The position numbers and the translations under genes are program-made. A stretch of 34,221 nt of DNA from GH45 sp046704385 (GTDB lineage: Bacteria > Bacteroidota > Bacteroidia > Bacteroidales > SZUA-534). Below, one piece after another: positions 16,505 through 25,558 of this stretch; the stretch's first letter is position 1, and each line of letters begins with the position of its first letter. The DNA lies in contig JBJKSB010000010.1 of the NCBI GenBank assembly GCA_046704385.1, positions 1-34,221 of the forward strand. Reading direction: 5' to 3'. Under the pieces are notes generated by a model. That model was not told the origin of the DNA. It did not search any database and saw only the letters and a program-made list of their open reading frames with translations.

Positions 16505-18322
16505 ATGAAATCAAAAAATTGTAGAATCCTTGTTTTAGCTGGCATAGCTATTCTGATAATGGGTCAATTGCGGGCCCAAAACTTGGTACAAAATATTGGT
16601 GGCCGTGAGCGTTTAAGTCTGAATGGTGACTGGAATTTTATTATCGACCCTTATGAAAACGGGTACTACGATTACCGGTATCAGCCATTCGATCAGTCCA
16701 AATCGGGTAAAGGCGGGTTTTATGATAACATAACCCAGGTGGGTCCGGGTGAAAAAGTGGAATACAATTTCGATCTGGAACCTGTATTGCAAGTTCCCGG
16801 TGATTGGAACTCTCAATATGAAAAGCTTAGCCTGTATGAAGGCACTATCTGGTATAGAAAGATATTTAAAGTTGAAACACAAACCGACAAAAGATACTTC
16901 CTTTATTTTGGGGCGGTTAATTATGAGGCACATGTTTATTTAAACGGTAAAAAACTGGGTTCACATCAGGGTGGATTTACTCCTTTTCAGTTTGAAGTTA
17001 CCGGAAAACTTACTTCCGGAGAAAACTTTGTGGTGGTAAAGGTTGACAATACACGGCATAAAGATGCAATCCCCACGGTTAATACCGATTGGTGGAACTA
17101 CGGAGGCATTACCCGCGATGTCGATCTTGTAATAACACCAAAAAATTACATTAGCAATTATAAAGTACAGCTTGATCCTAAGAATAGTAACCTAATCAAA
17201 GGATTTATACAGCTATCGGACAGTGCTGCCGGAAAGATGGTTAAATTAAGCATCCCGGAACTGAACATCCAAAAAGAATTTAAAACCGATGCTGAAGGAA
17301 AAGCCGAAATACAAATTCCGGTAAAAAAGATCAATTACTGGAGTCCCGACAATCCACATTTATATGCGGTATCTCTACAAAGCGAGAACGATAATGTGGA
17401 AGATAAAATCGGTTTCAGAACCATTTCTACCGATCATAAGCAAATTCTTTTGAATGGTAAACCGGTTTTCCTGAAAGGAATTTCGGTACACGATGAAAAT
17501 CCGCTGATACCCGGAAGGTTGAGGTCGGAAGGTGATATCCGCATGATATTGACCTGGGCCAAAGAGCTGGGATGCAATTATATCAGGCTGGCACATTATA
17601 CCCATAATGAAAAAATGTTACGCCTGGCCGATGAAATGGGACTGATGGTTTGGGCTGAAGTTCCGGTATACTGGACTATTTCGTGGGAGAACCAGGATAC
17701 CTACAACAATGCAGCAAATCAGCTTACTACCGGGATTGACCGTGATAAAAACCGGGCATCGGTAATAATATGGTCCATTGGTAATGAAACTCCGGTAACG
17801 GAACCCCGGAATGTATTTATGGGAAAACTGGCTGCACTGGCCCGTGAAAGTGACGATACACGTTTAATTGCAGCTGCCCTTGAGGTAAAAATGGATGGTT
17901 ACGACATTTCAGTAGATGATCCGCTGGGTGAGAAAATTGACTTAGCTAGTTTTAACGAATACGGAGGTTGGTATTGGGGAGGTAATCCTTCAAATTTATC
18001 AAAATACCACTGGCATATAAAATACGATAAGCCGGTTGTAATTTCAGAATTCGGAGCCGGAGCCCTTGCAGGTTATCATGGTTCTGACAGTACGCTTTGG
18101 AGCGAAGAGTATCAGGCAAATGTCTATAAAAACCAGATTAAAATGCTGGAGCAGATTGACGGTTTTAGTGGTATGACTCCATGGATTTTATGTGATTTTA
18201 GGTCACCACGCCGGCAACATCCATATTTCCAGAATTTCTGGAACCGAAAAGGCTTAATCTCATCTGACGGGGTGAAAAAGCAAGCCTTTTACGTGCTTCA
18301 GGATTATTATCGAAATAAATGA
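16505..18322 (+). CDS. secreted glycoside hydrolase family 2 enzyme (beta-glucuronidase-like)
   Basis: A 605-residue enzyme, the usual length for beta-glucuronidases. It has a signal peptide (1-24, LRAQ), a jelly-roll sugar-binding domain (about 30-212, ending WWNYGGITRDVDL), an immunoglobulin-like domain (about 213-308) and a TIM barrel (310-605). The catalytic acid/base is Glu428 (SIGNETP) and the nucleophile is Glu515 (ISEFGAG). The WNYGG and HYTHNEKML segments favour glucuronidase or galactosidase activity over mannosidase. It should act in the periplasm or at the surface on plant or algal polysaccharide fragments. No SusC/SusD genes lie nearby, so it is not part of a classical utilisation locus in this window. 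Confidence 0.92.
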   Translation: MKSKNCRILVLAGIAILIMGQLRAQNLVQNIGGRERLSLNGDWNFIIDPYENGYYDYRYQPFDQSKSGKGGFYDNITQVGPGEKVEYNFDLEPVLQVPGDWNSQYEKLSLYEGTIWYRKIFKVETQTDKRYFLYFGAVNYEAHVYLNGKKLGSHQGGFTPFQFEVTGKLTSGENFVVVKVDNTRHKDAIPTVNTDWWNYGGITRDVDLVITPKNYISNYKVQLDPKNSNLIKGFIQLSDSAAGKMVKLSIPELNIQKEFKTDAEGKAEIQIPVKKINYWSPDNPHLYAVSLQSENDNVEDKIGFRTISTDHKQILLNGKPVFLKGISVHDENPLIPGRLRSEGDIRMILTWAKELGCNYIRLAHYTHNEKMLRLADEMGLMVWAEVPVYWTISWENQDTYNNAANQLTTGIDRDKNRASVIIWSIGNETPVTEPRNVFMGKLAALARESDDTRLIAAALEVKMDGYDISVDDPLGEKIDLASFNEYGGWYWGGNPSNLSKYHWHIKYDKPVVISEFGAGALAGYHGSDSTLWSEEYQANVYKNQIKMLEQIDGFSGMTPWILCDFRSPRRQHPYFQNFWNRKGLISSDGVKKQAFYVLQDYYRNK

Positions 18323-18331
18323 TATAAGGCT

Positions 18332-18365
18332 AGCCCTATGAGGGTTTTGGAACCCTCGTAGGGCT
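18332..18365. repeat. long hairpin after the GH2 gene
   Basis: Two 15-base arms, AGCCCTATGAGGGTT (18332-18346) and AACCCTCGTAGGGCT (18351-18365), pair with one G-T wobble around a TTGG loop. It begins 9 bases after the GH2 stop. There is no T-run, so it is either a rho-assisted terminator or a REP-like repeat. Confidence 0.6.
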
Positions 18366-18414
18366 CAACCTGACAGAAATAAGTGATATTAGGTAACACA
18401 AAAATCAATACATC

Positions 18415-19086
18415 ATGCAAACCTGGATAATCGCTGGAATATTACTTGTCATTGGCGGGATAGCCTTTATAAGTTCTCATTTTAGTAGAAAGTATGTAGT
18501 TAAGCACAAACTAAAAAAGGCTACTGGTAAGCGAATTTCCGATTTTGTAGATGGCGATGTGGCGAAAGTGGTTGGTAAAGTGGAATACGCCGGCGAGCCC
18601 CTGACAGCTCCATTATCAGGTAGGAAATGTGCTTATTATTATGTATTGATAGAGCAGTTGATTTCAACCGGTAAAAGTTCACACTGGAAAAAAATTATTG
18701 AGGAAGAAAAGGCCGGGACTTTTGTGATTAAAGATGGTGTGCGATTTGCCCACATCAATTGTGATCATGTAAAAAGCTACATTGTACAGGACCGTATCTA
18801 TAAATCAGGCTTTATGAATGATGCCACAGAAGTATTGGAACGGTTCCTGAGTAAACACGGATACAAAAGTGAAAACCTCCTGGGGATGAATAAAAAACTC
18901 CGGTATAAAGAAGGCGTGTTGGAAAAAGGAGAACTCATAGCCGTAATTGGGAAAGGTACCTGGAGATATTCAAGCCAGGTTGGTTTACCCGATTATTACG
19001 AACGGGTATTGGATGTTGGTTCAACAGAGAATGAACCGGTTTATTTGAGCGATGATCCGGAAACGGTGAAAAACATGAATTATTAA
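18415..19086 (+). CDS. GIDE-domain membrane protein
   Basis: A 223-residue protein with one N-terminal helix (about 3-20) and then a domain resembling GIDE, the membrane E3-ligase-associated domain (PF12483): DGDVAKVVGKVEYAGEPLTAP, SGRKCAYYYV, and further on VLEKGELIAVIGKG. There is no RING finger, unlike the mitochondrial MUL1/MAPL proteins that carry the same domain. The function of bacterial GIDE proteins is not known to me. It stands alone, between a hairpin at 18332-18365 and a likely terminator at 19096. Confidence 0.75.
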   Translation: MQTWIIAGILLVIGGIAFISSHFSRKYVVKHKLKKATGKRISDFVDGDVAKVVGKVEYAGEPLTAPLSGRKCAYYYVLIEQLISTGKSSHWKKIIEEEKAGTFVIKDGVRFAHINCDHVKSYIVQDRIYKSGFMNDATEVLERFLSKHGYKSENLLGMNKKLRYKEGVLEKGELIAVIGKGTWRYSSQVGLPDYYERVLDVGSTENEPVYLSDDPETVKNMNY

Positions 19087-19095
19087 GTTAAAAGT

Positions 19096-19121
19096 TTCAT
19101 ATTCGTATGAACTGCATTTTT
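19096..19121 (+). terminator. probable terminator with a TTCG tetraloop
   Basis: TTCATA (19096-19101) and TATGAA (19106-19111) form a perfect stem closed by TTCG, followed by a short T-run at 19117-19121. It starts 10 bases after the GIDE gene stop. Confidence 0.55.
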
Positions 19122-19414
19122 AAGCGAAGCCTGTATCAGAATATTTTGCTTTTATTAATATATTTATCAAGGTTAATTCTTGTCCCAACTATTAAAATAT
19201 AGTTAACCTGATCGTGTTGGCCTTTCCAATTTTCAAGTTCAGTGTTTAATACTTTTTGGTGCTGGACAAGGGTTATTTTGAATGTATCTTGCCATATTAA
19301 GGCAGAACCCTGTCATTCATATCTAATAAATGTTACATCAGCAATTTTTATTCGTCTTTTGTATTTTATATATCACAATTTTCAAATAATATTTACGCTA
19401 TAAATATTGTTATT
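19122..19414. other. intergenic region, little recognisable
   Basis: AT-rich leader before the metallo-hydrolase gene. A long-range inverted repeat, CTTGTCC (19179-19185) with GGACAAG (19264-19270), is the only structure I see. I found no convincing promoter. Confidence 0.3.
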
Positions 19415-20266
19415 ATGCAAATTACCCCAAAGATTCACCAATTAAAAATTGATTTTGAGATACCTGTTAGTCCGGTACAAAAACTTGCACGGTTTGTAAA
19501 TGTATTTTTAATTTTTGGTAAAAAAATTACGCTGATCGATACCGGTGTGCATGGAAGTAAAGACAACATATTCAAATATATCGAAAGTCAGAACCGCAAG
19601 ATTGCCGACATCGAAACTATTATTTTATCGCATTCCCATCCCGATCATATAGGTAACGCAGCTGAAATAAAAGACCTTACCGGATGTAAAGTGCTTGCAC
19701 ATCCCGACGAAGAAAACTGGCTCAGGGATATTGACCTTCAGAATACAGAGCGGCCTGTTCCCGGATTTTTTAACCTGGTGAACCGGTCGGTAATTTTAGA
19801 TGGCTATTTGCATGATGGACAGTTGTTTAAGGCAGATGATGATTTAACGCTTAAAATTATTCATGCTCCCGGACATTCAAAAGGTTCCCTCAATATTAAT
19901 TTTGTTGAGGACAAGGTGCTGTATACGGCCGACTCTATCCCATTAAAGGGTGATATTCCCAACTATGATAATTATTTTAATCTGCTTAGGTCACTGGAAA
20001 ATATCAGAAATTATCCGGATGTGGATACTATTCTGAGTTCGTGGATCGGCCCCCTGGCCAATAATGATGAAATAAATGCAGTTCTTAAAGAAGGAGAAAC
20101 CTATATCAGGCACATTGATAAAATAGCTCTGTTAAATTATCAGGAAACTGAAAATGAACCCTACTCACAATGCAGAGAAACCATTAAGCAACTAAAATTG
20201 CCTGAATTTTTAGTTAATGCTGTAACAGATAAAGCTTTTCGAAGTCATTTAAACAAAAATAAATAA
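19415..20266 (+). CDS. metallo-beta-lactamase-fold hydrolase
   Basis: A 283-residue cytoplasmic protein with no signal peptide. It has the MBL metal ligands His73-x-His75-x-Asp77-His78 (LSHSHPDHIGN), His154 (APGHSKGS) and Asp173 (YTADSIP), so a di-metal site is intact. The overall layout resembles glyoxalase II and quorum-quenching or thioesterase-like members. The substrate cannot be assigned. The glycosyltransferase gene starts 6 bases after its stop, so the two are probably co-transcribed. Confidence 0.88.
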   Translation: MQITPKIHQLKIDFEIPVSPVQKLARFVNVFLIFGKKITLIDTGVHGSKDNIFKYIESQNRKIADIETIILSHSHPDHIGNAAEIKDLTGCKVLAHPDEENWLRDIDLQNTERPVPGFFNLVNRSVILDGYLHDGQLFKADDDLTLKIIHAPGHSKGSLNINFVEDKVLYTADSIPLKGDIPNYDNYFNLLRSLENIRNYPDVDTILSSWIGPLANNDEINAVLKEGETYIRHIDKIALLNYQETENEPYSQCRETIKQLKLPEFLVNAVTDKAFRSHLNKNK

Positions 20267-20272
20267 CGGATT

Positions 20273-21799
20273 ATGCAAAACCGCCTAAAATTCTGCATTC
20301 TGGCGATGATATCGCTACTTACTTTTATCGTGTTTATGATCAGCAGTACTGTGAAACCATACGGTTATTTTATCGATGAAGTTTATTTTGTTGCCTGCAC
20401 CCGGCATATGGCATGGGGATATATCGATCAACCCCCGTTGTCAATAGCCTTGCTAAAACTCATGTATATGTTATTTGGAACGGGTATAACAGTAACCAGA
20501 ATCTTGCCTGCCCTGAGTATTTCAGCCACCGTTTTTGTTACGGGATTAATAGTGCATCAGTTAAAAGGTGATTTATTGAGTATGGTTATTGCCGCAGTGG
20601 CAGCATCAATTTCTCCCGTTTTTCTCATTTTTGGCAGTTTTTATTCCATGAATGCTTTTGAACCTCTAATTTGGGCACTTGTTGTATGGTACAGTATTAA
20701 GATGGTTCGGGAAAATAACACAAAATACTGGTTACATATTGGGATTTTAATGGGGCTGGGTTTGGAAATGAAGCACACTATTGTATTGTATGGGGTGGCC
20801 TTACTTGTGGGTTTGCTGATATCATCAAAACGAAAATTATTGTTTACAAAGTGGTCATTATGGGGTGGCCTGGCCTGCTTTTTAATTATCCTGCCAAACA
20901 TAATCTGGCAGATAATTCATGGGTTTCCTTCGCTTGAATTATATGCCAACTCATTTTTATCCAAGAACATCAATAAATCTTACTTGCAGGTTTTTATTGA
21001 ACAGGTCTTATTTATAAATCCCTTTACTTTTCCCTTATGGATGGGCGGACTGGTTTTTACGTTCTTAATTAAAGACAAATCGTTCCGTTACATGGGTTTT
21101 GCGTATCTGTTATTGTTATTTATCATGATGAAAGGCCATTCAAGCCGACCCGACAGGATTGCATCCATTTACATATTTTTTAATGCCGTGGGAGCAGTTG
21201 CTTTGAGTCAATGGAAAAATACCAGGTGGAAGAATTCCATAAGAATTGGTTACCTGGTAATATTACTGGCAGGTGGAATATTGTTAGCGCCGGCATTTAT
21301 GCCTTTAATGAAGCCACAGCCTTTAAAGAAATATCTTTCAGAGCTTGGTTTGCATTTTAGTGTAGAAGAAGGTAAAAAAGACGAACCCATTCCTCAGTGG
21401 CTGGCCGATAGAATCGGTTGGCCCAATTTGGCCGAAGAAGTTGCGGAAGTTTACCGGGCGTTGCCTGAAAACGAAAGAAAGAATGCAGTGATTGTGTCCA
21501 GCGATTATGGAACAGCAGGAGCCCTTGAGATTTATGGGCCTCCATTGGGATTACCTCCTGTTTATGCAACACATAATAGTTTTCATTCCTGGGGACCTCC
21601 GTCGGACACCGTTAAAACCTTTATTGGGGTTTCAATTGATGTAAACGGGGTAAGAGATAAGTTTGACCAGGTTGAACAGGTAAAAGTTTACCATTGTGCC
21701 GACTGTACACATCCTCAACAAAACATGCCAATTTATGTGTTAACAGGTCCTGAATTTTCAATGGAAAAGGAATGGAAAAACTTTAAACATTATCAATGA
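20273..21799 (+). CDS. GT39-family membrane glycosyltransferase (PMT_2/ArnT-like)
   Basis: A 508-residue protein with about ten or eleven membrane helices. The first periplasmic loop carries the acidic pair Asp35-Glu36 in GYFIDEVYF and then WGYIDQPPL, as in ArnT/dolichyl-phosphate-mannose mannosyltransferases. The C-terminal about 150 residues form a soluble periplasmic domain (with ADCTHPQQ). It transfers a sugar from a polyprenyl-phosphate donor to a lipid or protein at the outer face of the inner membrane. The acceptor is unknown. It sits between the metallo-hydrolase and the CBM9-like esterase on one strand. Confidence 0.87.
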   Translation: MQNRLKFCILAMISLLTFIVFMISSTVKPYGYFIDEVYFVACTRHMAWGYIDQPPLSIALLKLMYMLFGTGITVTRILPALSISATVFVTGLIVHQLKGDLLSMVIAAVAASISPVFLIFGSFYSMNAFEPLIWALVVWYSIKMVRENNTKYWLHIGILMGLGLEMKHTIVLYGVALLVGLLISSKRKLLFTKWSLWGGLACFLIILPNIIWQIIHGFPSLELYANSFLSKNINKSYLQVFIEQVLFINPFTFPLWMGGLVFTFLIKDKSFRYMGFAYLLLLFIMMKGHSSRPDRIASIYIFFNAVGAVALSQWKNTRWKNSIRIGYLVILLAGGILLAPAFMPLMKPQPLKKYLSELGLHFSVEEGKKDEPIPQWLADRIGWPNLAEEVAEVYRALPENERKNAVIVSSDYGTAGALEIYGPPLGLPPVYATHNSFHSWGPPSDTVKTFIGVSIDVNGVRDKFDQVEQVKVYHCADCTHPQQNMPIYVLTGPEFSMEKEWKNFKHYQ

Positions 21800-21834
21800 T
21801 TTGGCTGCTTAACAGCTATTTAATTGGAGTTGCT

Positions 21835-23706
21835 ATGAAAAAAATATTTTTAAGGATTAAAATTTTATTTGTATTACTGCTTCTATTTTTAATATTCGGT
21901 TTCAATTCATATGGTCAATTGCAGGTACCATATCTTAACATTAATCCGGTTATAGATGGTGAAGCAGATACGAATTTACCGGCTTCCGGTAAGCATAATT
22001 TTTCAGTAGTGGAAAAATCAGATGAATTGAATGCTGATGTTCCTGTTTCGTATTACCTGGGTTATAGTGCAAATTATTTGTATCTGTATATTGAAGCCGT
22101 AGCGGATAGTATTATAAATAGGGACAGGGCTTATCAGAACGGCGATGGATTTCATTTGACTTTATGCAGGACCACACCCGGAGGTGAACCAACGAATGAA
22201 TTTTATGTGTTGGCTTTTTCCCCTGAAAAAACGTGGTGTCACAAAATGATTTGGTATTACAATAAAGACCTTTCCATGGCGATGCTTCCGGATGAAGTCA
22301 AGTTTGAAACCCATGCGGATAACCATAAAATAGCATTCGAATTATTGATTCCGTGGAAAATCGTAAAACCGTATCATCCATGGATTAATGACAGCATAGG
22401 TTTTAATCTGTGCTTTGTGAAGGCACTGGGTGAAAATGGTATGAATTATTACTTTGCAACTGACGATGAGAAAATGCAGAGTGAGCAATCGGAACGGAAA
22501 TATCTAAAAATGATTTTTCAGAAACCTGACAGGGAAAATGATGTGTTCATCTCACCCCAAAAATATCATTTATCTTCATCGGAGAAACCTGAATTAATTG
22601 TCGCATCTATGACAGGAAAGGATACCATCCTGCATTTGATAGCCAGAGTTATTTCATCGGATAGCCTGTCAAGACCGGATCAAAGGATAACGGTAAATAT
22701 TTCAAAAAACAGAAACAAACAGTTGTTGGAACTTAAACCTTTTAATTTGTCACCCGGGGCTTTTAACCTGGAAATTTTCTCCAATAATCAACCCGTAGGC
22801 AAATGGGCAATGACACAATTACCTCATTTTAATTTTGACAAAATACAAAAAAATCTGGCAGACCTTAAACCGGGTATTTCAATAGGTACATTTAATACGT
22901 TGAGTTTCCTGGCTGACAATGCAAAACAAACCTATAAGCATTTAAAGCCTTATGAAACAGCTAATTCGTTGGTGAAATCAATCAATAATATTAATACAGC
23001 AATTGATAGTTTGGAGCAGGGTACCGATATTATTTCGGGGATTCGTGGCACTTATCGAAGGGCTTTCAGGTCGCAGATTGATTCCTCGTTAAGGCCTTAT
23101 AGTATTTATGTGCCGGCTGATTATAATCAGGCTTTGGCTTATCCGCTGCTGGTTTATCTTCATGGCAGTGGCGATGACGACAGGGTTTTAAAACAGACAC
23201 CGAAAATAGAAAAGGGCTTTATCATAGTTGCTCCTAACGGAAGAGGGACCTCAAATTGCTTTGCCGGTAAAGAACCTCAAACCGATATTATGGAATCTAT
23301 AAACGATGTTGTTGCGAATTTTAACATCGATACTACTAAAATAATTCTTAGTGGCTTTTCAATGGGAGGTTACGGAGTGTACCGCACTTTTTATGAACAT
23401 CCCGATGTTTTTTCTTCAATCGCGGTACTCTCCGGGCATCCCAACCTCGCACAAAAGTGGATTGGCCCAGACGAAATTGACTTTACGCAGGAAAAAAATC
23501 TGGCATCCTTTACCCAAATTCCGGTTTATATTTTTCATGGTAAAGAAGATATGAATTGTCCGTATGAAATAACGGCTAAGCTGGCAAACTGCTTAAAGCA
23601 AATGGGTTGCAAGGTTATTTTTGTTACTGATTCAACCGGCCACGGCAATATGACACCCCGGGCCCGTGAAGAATATTTTAACTGGTTAAGAGAGCAGGTG
23701 AAGTAA
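21835..23706 (+). CDS. secreted CBM9-like / alpha-beta hydrolase esterase fusion
   Basis: A 623-residue exported protein from the chosen start. An in-frame ATG at 21796 overlaps the previous stop, but the ATG at 21835 gives a clean signal peptide (MKKIFLRIKILFVLL..., ending SYGQ). Residues about 27-230 resemble the family 9 carbohydrate-binding fold (IDGEAD, ...FHLTLC). After a linker, residues about 405-623 are an esterase domain with a nucleophile elbow GFSMGGYG (Ser509), a candidate acid Asp572 (HGKEDMN) and base His603 (TGHGNM). It may remove acyl groups from polysaccharide. This is a phospholipase/carboxylesterase-like fold, and the substrate is inferred. Confidence 0.82.
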   Translation: MKKIFLRIKILFVLLLLFLIFGFNSYGQLQVPYLNINPVIDGEADTNLPASGKHNFSVVEKSDELNADVPVSYYLGYSANYLYLYIEAVADSIINRDRAYQNGDGFHLTLCRTTPGGEPTNEFYVLAFSPEKTWCHKMIWYYNKDLSMAMLPDEVKFETHADNHKIAFELLIPWKIVKPYHPWINDSIGFNLCFVKALGENGMNYYFATDDEKMQSEQSERKYLKMIFQKPDRENDVFISPQKYHLSSSEKPELIVASMTGKDTILHLIARVISSDSLSRPDQRITVNISKNRNKQLLELKPFNLSPGAFNLEIFSNNQPVGKWAMTQLPHFNFDKIQKNLADLKPGISIGTFNTLSFLADNAKQTYKHLKPYETANSLVKSINNINTAIDSLEQGTDIISGIRGTYRRAFRSQIDSSLRPYSIYVPADYNQALAYPLLVYLHGSGDDDRVLKQTPKIEKGFIIVAPNGRGTSNCFAGKEPQTDIMESINDVVANFNIDTTKIILSGFSMGGYGVYRTFYEHPDVFSSIAVLSGHPNLAQKWIGPDEIDFTQEKNLASFTQIPVYIFHGKEDMNCPYEITAKLANCLKQMGCKVIFVTDSTGHGNMTPRAREEYFNWLREQVK

Positions 23707-23793
23707 TTTTAAAATCCATTATTATTCAATTCAGAAACATAACAAAAATTAATACCTGTATTATTTCCTAAAATGGCAGGTCTTTTAACCAAT

Positions 23794-23878
23794 TGGTTGA
23801 TAGTCATCGGATGGCAGCTAAAATAAAAGTACCAAAAGAATTGATCGAATTACCTATATATCAACCAGATCCGATGAC
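23794..23878. repeat. crossing inverted repeats between convergent genes
   Basis: The left block is TGGTTGAT (23794-23801) then GTCATCGGAT (23803-23812). The right block is ATCAACCA (23860-23867) then ATCCGATGAC (23869-23878). Each module is the perfect complement of its partner, but the order is the same on both sides. The two stems therefore cross rather than nest, giving pseudoknot topology. It lies between the esterase (+) and GH35-like (-) gene ends. Confidence 0.55.
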
Positions 23879-23917
23879 TTGCGGAATCAAGGTATTTAAA
23901 TGCAATACAGCTATAAT

Positions 23918-25558
23918 CTATCTTGTATAAAGGGTAACTCTTAAAACGGTTGGAGTGCCAAATTGTAATCCCCAGTCAGTTTGGTCACCGTTCATGATTC
24001 GTTTTACATTAAATTCTCCGTTTTCATAATAACCTTCTTCAACTTTCAGATAATACCAATTGCACCCGTTTGTTTTTTTTGTTGGCCTGGGCAAAGCACG
24101 AACATGATAACCGGTAATTAAAAACTGATTTTTATTTAATTCGGCAACAAGAATTCTACCGTCAGGTTGCTCAGGCTGATTTTTTAAGCGATTTAATCTG
24201 CCAAAAATCCCAAAGGCAACATCAAAATCCCACCCATCGAAACTTAAAGTTTTATCAGTAATATAATTTTTTCTGTCAGATGAACTTCCCCGGTCAGATT
24301 TTGGGTCGATAGCTGATTCCTGAATTGCGGTTTTTATTTTCCCGTCAAAATTCAATTTGGCAATTTCTCGTGCCATGGGTTTGAATGTCCTAAAATTAAG
24401 AGCTGTAGGTTCCAATAATTCTTCATCCGTCAGCACATCCCCGTTTTCTTTAATTCGAACCCTGACGTTGTCTAATCCAAACGGGGCATAACCAATAGCG
24501 CCTTGTCCCAATGCTGAATAAAAGAATTTGGGATAAGGGTTTTCGAATTTTGTTTCGGGAACGAACAGCGGATTGTCGGAGTAGCTGTAAAGTTCTAATA
24601 ATTTTAAATAGACTTTTGTTTCGCTTTCGTAAATATCCGGTGCCAAAATATCAATATTAGGGGCAGCGACTTTCCAAATATGGAATACATTGTCGGTTGG
24701 TCCGCCAACTTCGTAAACACCCGGATTGAATGGATTACGTACAGCCGCGTTTACATAAAGCGGGAGCGGATAAATTTCTTTTCCGGCTTTAGCTACCTGA
24801 TTAATGAAGGTGGCTACATGCCAGGTGTAAAAATACTCTTCGGCATCTTTTTCAAAAACATCTGTCCAGTTTTTGTTTGATTCAGGCGATAAGTTCAATG
24901 CTTTCAAAATATCTGCCGAAACCGGTTTGTTAAATATTTTTTCAGCATTCTTTGAATAATCCCTTACAGAATCCCAACAACCGGGCTCATTTTCAACCTG
25001 AACCATAATTACTGTATGTTTCGTATCGAATTCTTTCAGATGTTGCATTAGTGCCGAAAAAGCTTTTATATCAGCTTGCAGGGTTGCTTCAATATGTGGA
25101 GAGGGCGAATCAATTTTTTCTCCTTTTGAGTTAACCATATTGGGAAATTTATCAGGCTGAAGCTTCATCCATTCAGGCATATAGTGGTTTGAGCTGTTTT
25201 TCCATGTTCCAAACCAAAGCAGTACAACCCGAAGATTATTTTCCCGGGCCCGGGTAATGATTTCGTCCACTACCGAATAATCGAAAATACCTTCCTGTGG
25301 TTCAAATTGTTCCCAGTAAATAGGAATTTCCAGAGTGTTTACATTTAATTTTTTCATGGCTGGAAATACGTCAGGCAAAGTTGCCGGCCAGGCACTTGAA
25401 TTATTACACTGGGCCCCAAGTATTAAGAATGGTTCTCCATCGACCATCAGGGCATAACGATTATCTTTTTTAACAATGTGCGGCAAATCATTTGTTTGAG
25501 CATAAACAATATTCAAACAAAAAATTGTAAGGGTTAAGAAAAATGTTTTGAGCTTCAT
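23918..25558 (-). CDS. secreted GH35-like beta-galactosidase (DUF5597 type)
   Basis: A 546-residue enzyme with a signal peptide (1-20, VYAQ) and a TIM barrel in the GH35/GH42 clan. The acid/base is Glu191 (QVENEPG) and the nucleophile is Glu335 (FVPETKFENP). The C-terminal domain (about 385-546) fits the DUF5597 domain found in such enzymes. It would release terminal galactose or a related sugar from oligosaccharides in the periplasm. It stands alone on the minus strand. An imperfect TGACC/GGTCA inverted repeat at 25606-25628 lies upstream of its start. Confidence 0.85.
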   Translation of the reverse strand: MKLKTFFLTLTIFCLNIVYAQTNDLPHIVKKDNRYALMVDGEPFLILGAQCNNSSAWPATLPDVFPAMKKLNVNTLEIPIYWEQFEPQEGIFDYSVVDEIITRARENNLRVVLLWFGTWKNSSNHYMPEWMKLQPDKFPNMVNSKGEKIDSPSPHIEATLQADIKAFSALMQHLKEFDTKHTVIMVQVENEPGCWDSVRDYSKNAEKIFNKPVSADILKALNLSPESNKNWTDVFEKDAEEYFYTWHVATFINQVAKAGKEIYPLPLYVNAAVRNPFNPGVYEVGGPTDNVFHIWKVAAPNIDILAPDIYESETKVYLKLLELYSYSDNPLFVPETKFENPYPKFFYSALGQGAIGYAPFGLDNVRVRIKENGDVLTDEELLEPTALNFRTFKPMAREIAKLNFDGKIKTAIQESAIDPKSDRGSSSDRKNYITDKTLSFDGWDFDVAFGIFGRLNRLKNQPEQPDGRILVAELNKNQFLITGYHVRALPRPTKKTNGCNWYYLKVEEGYYENGEFNVKRIMNGDQTDWGLQFGTPTVLRVTLYTR

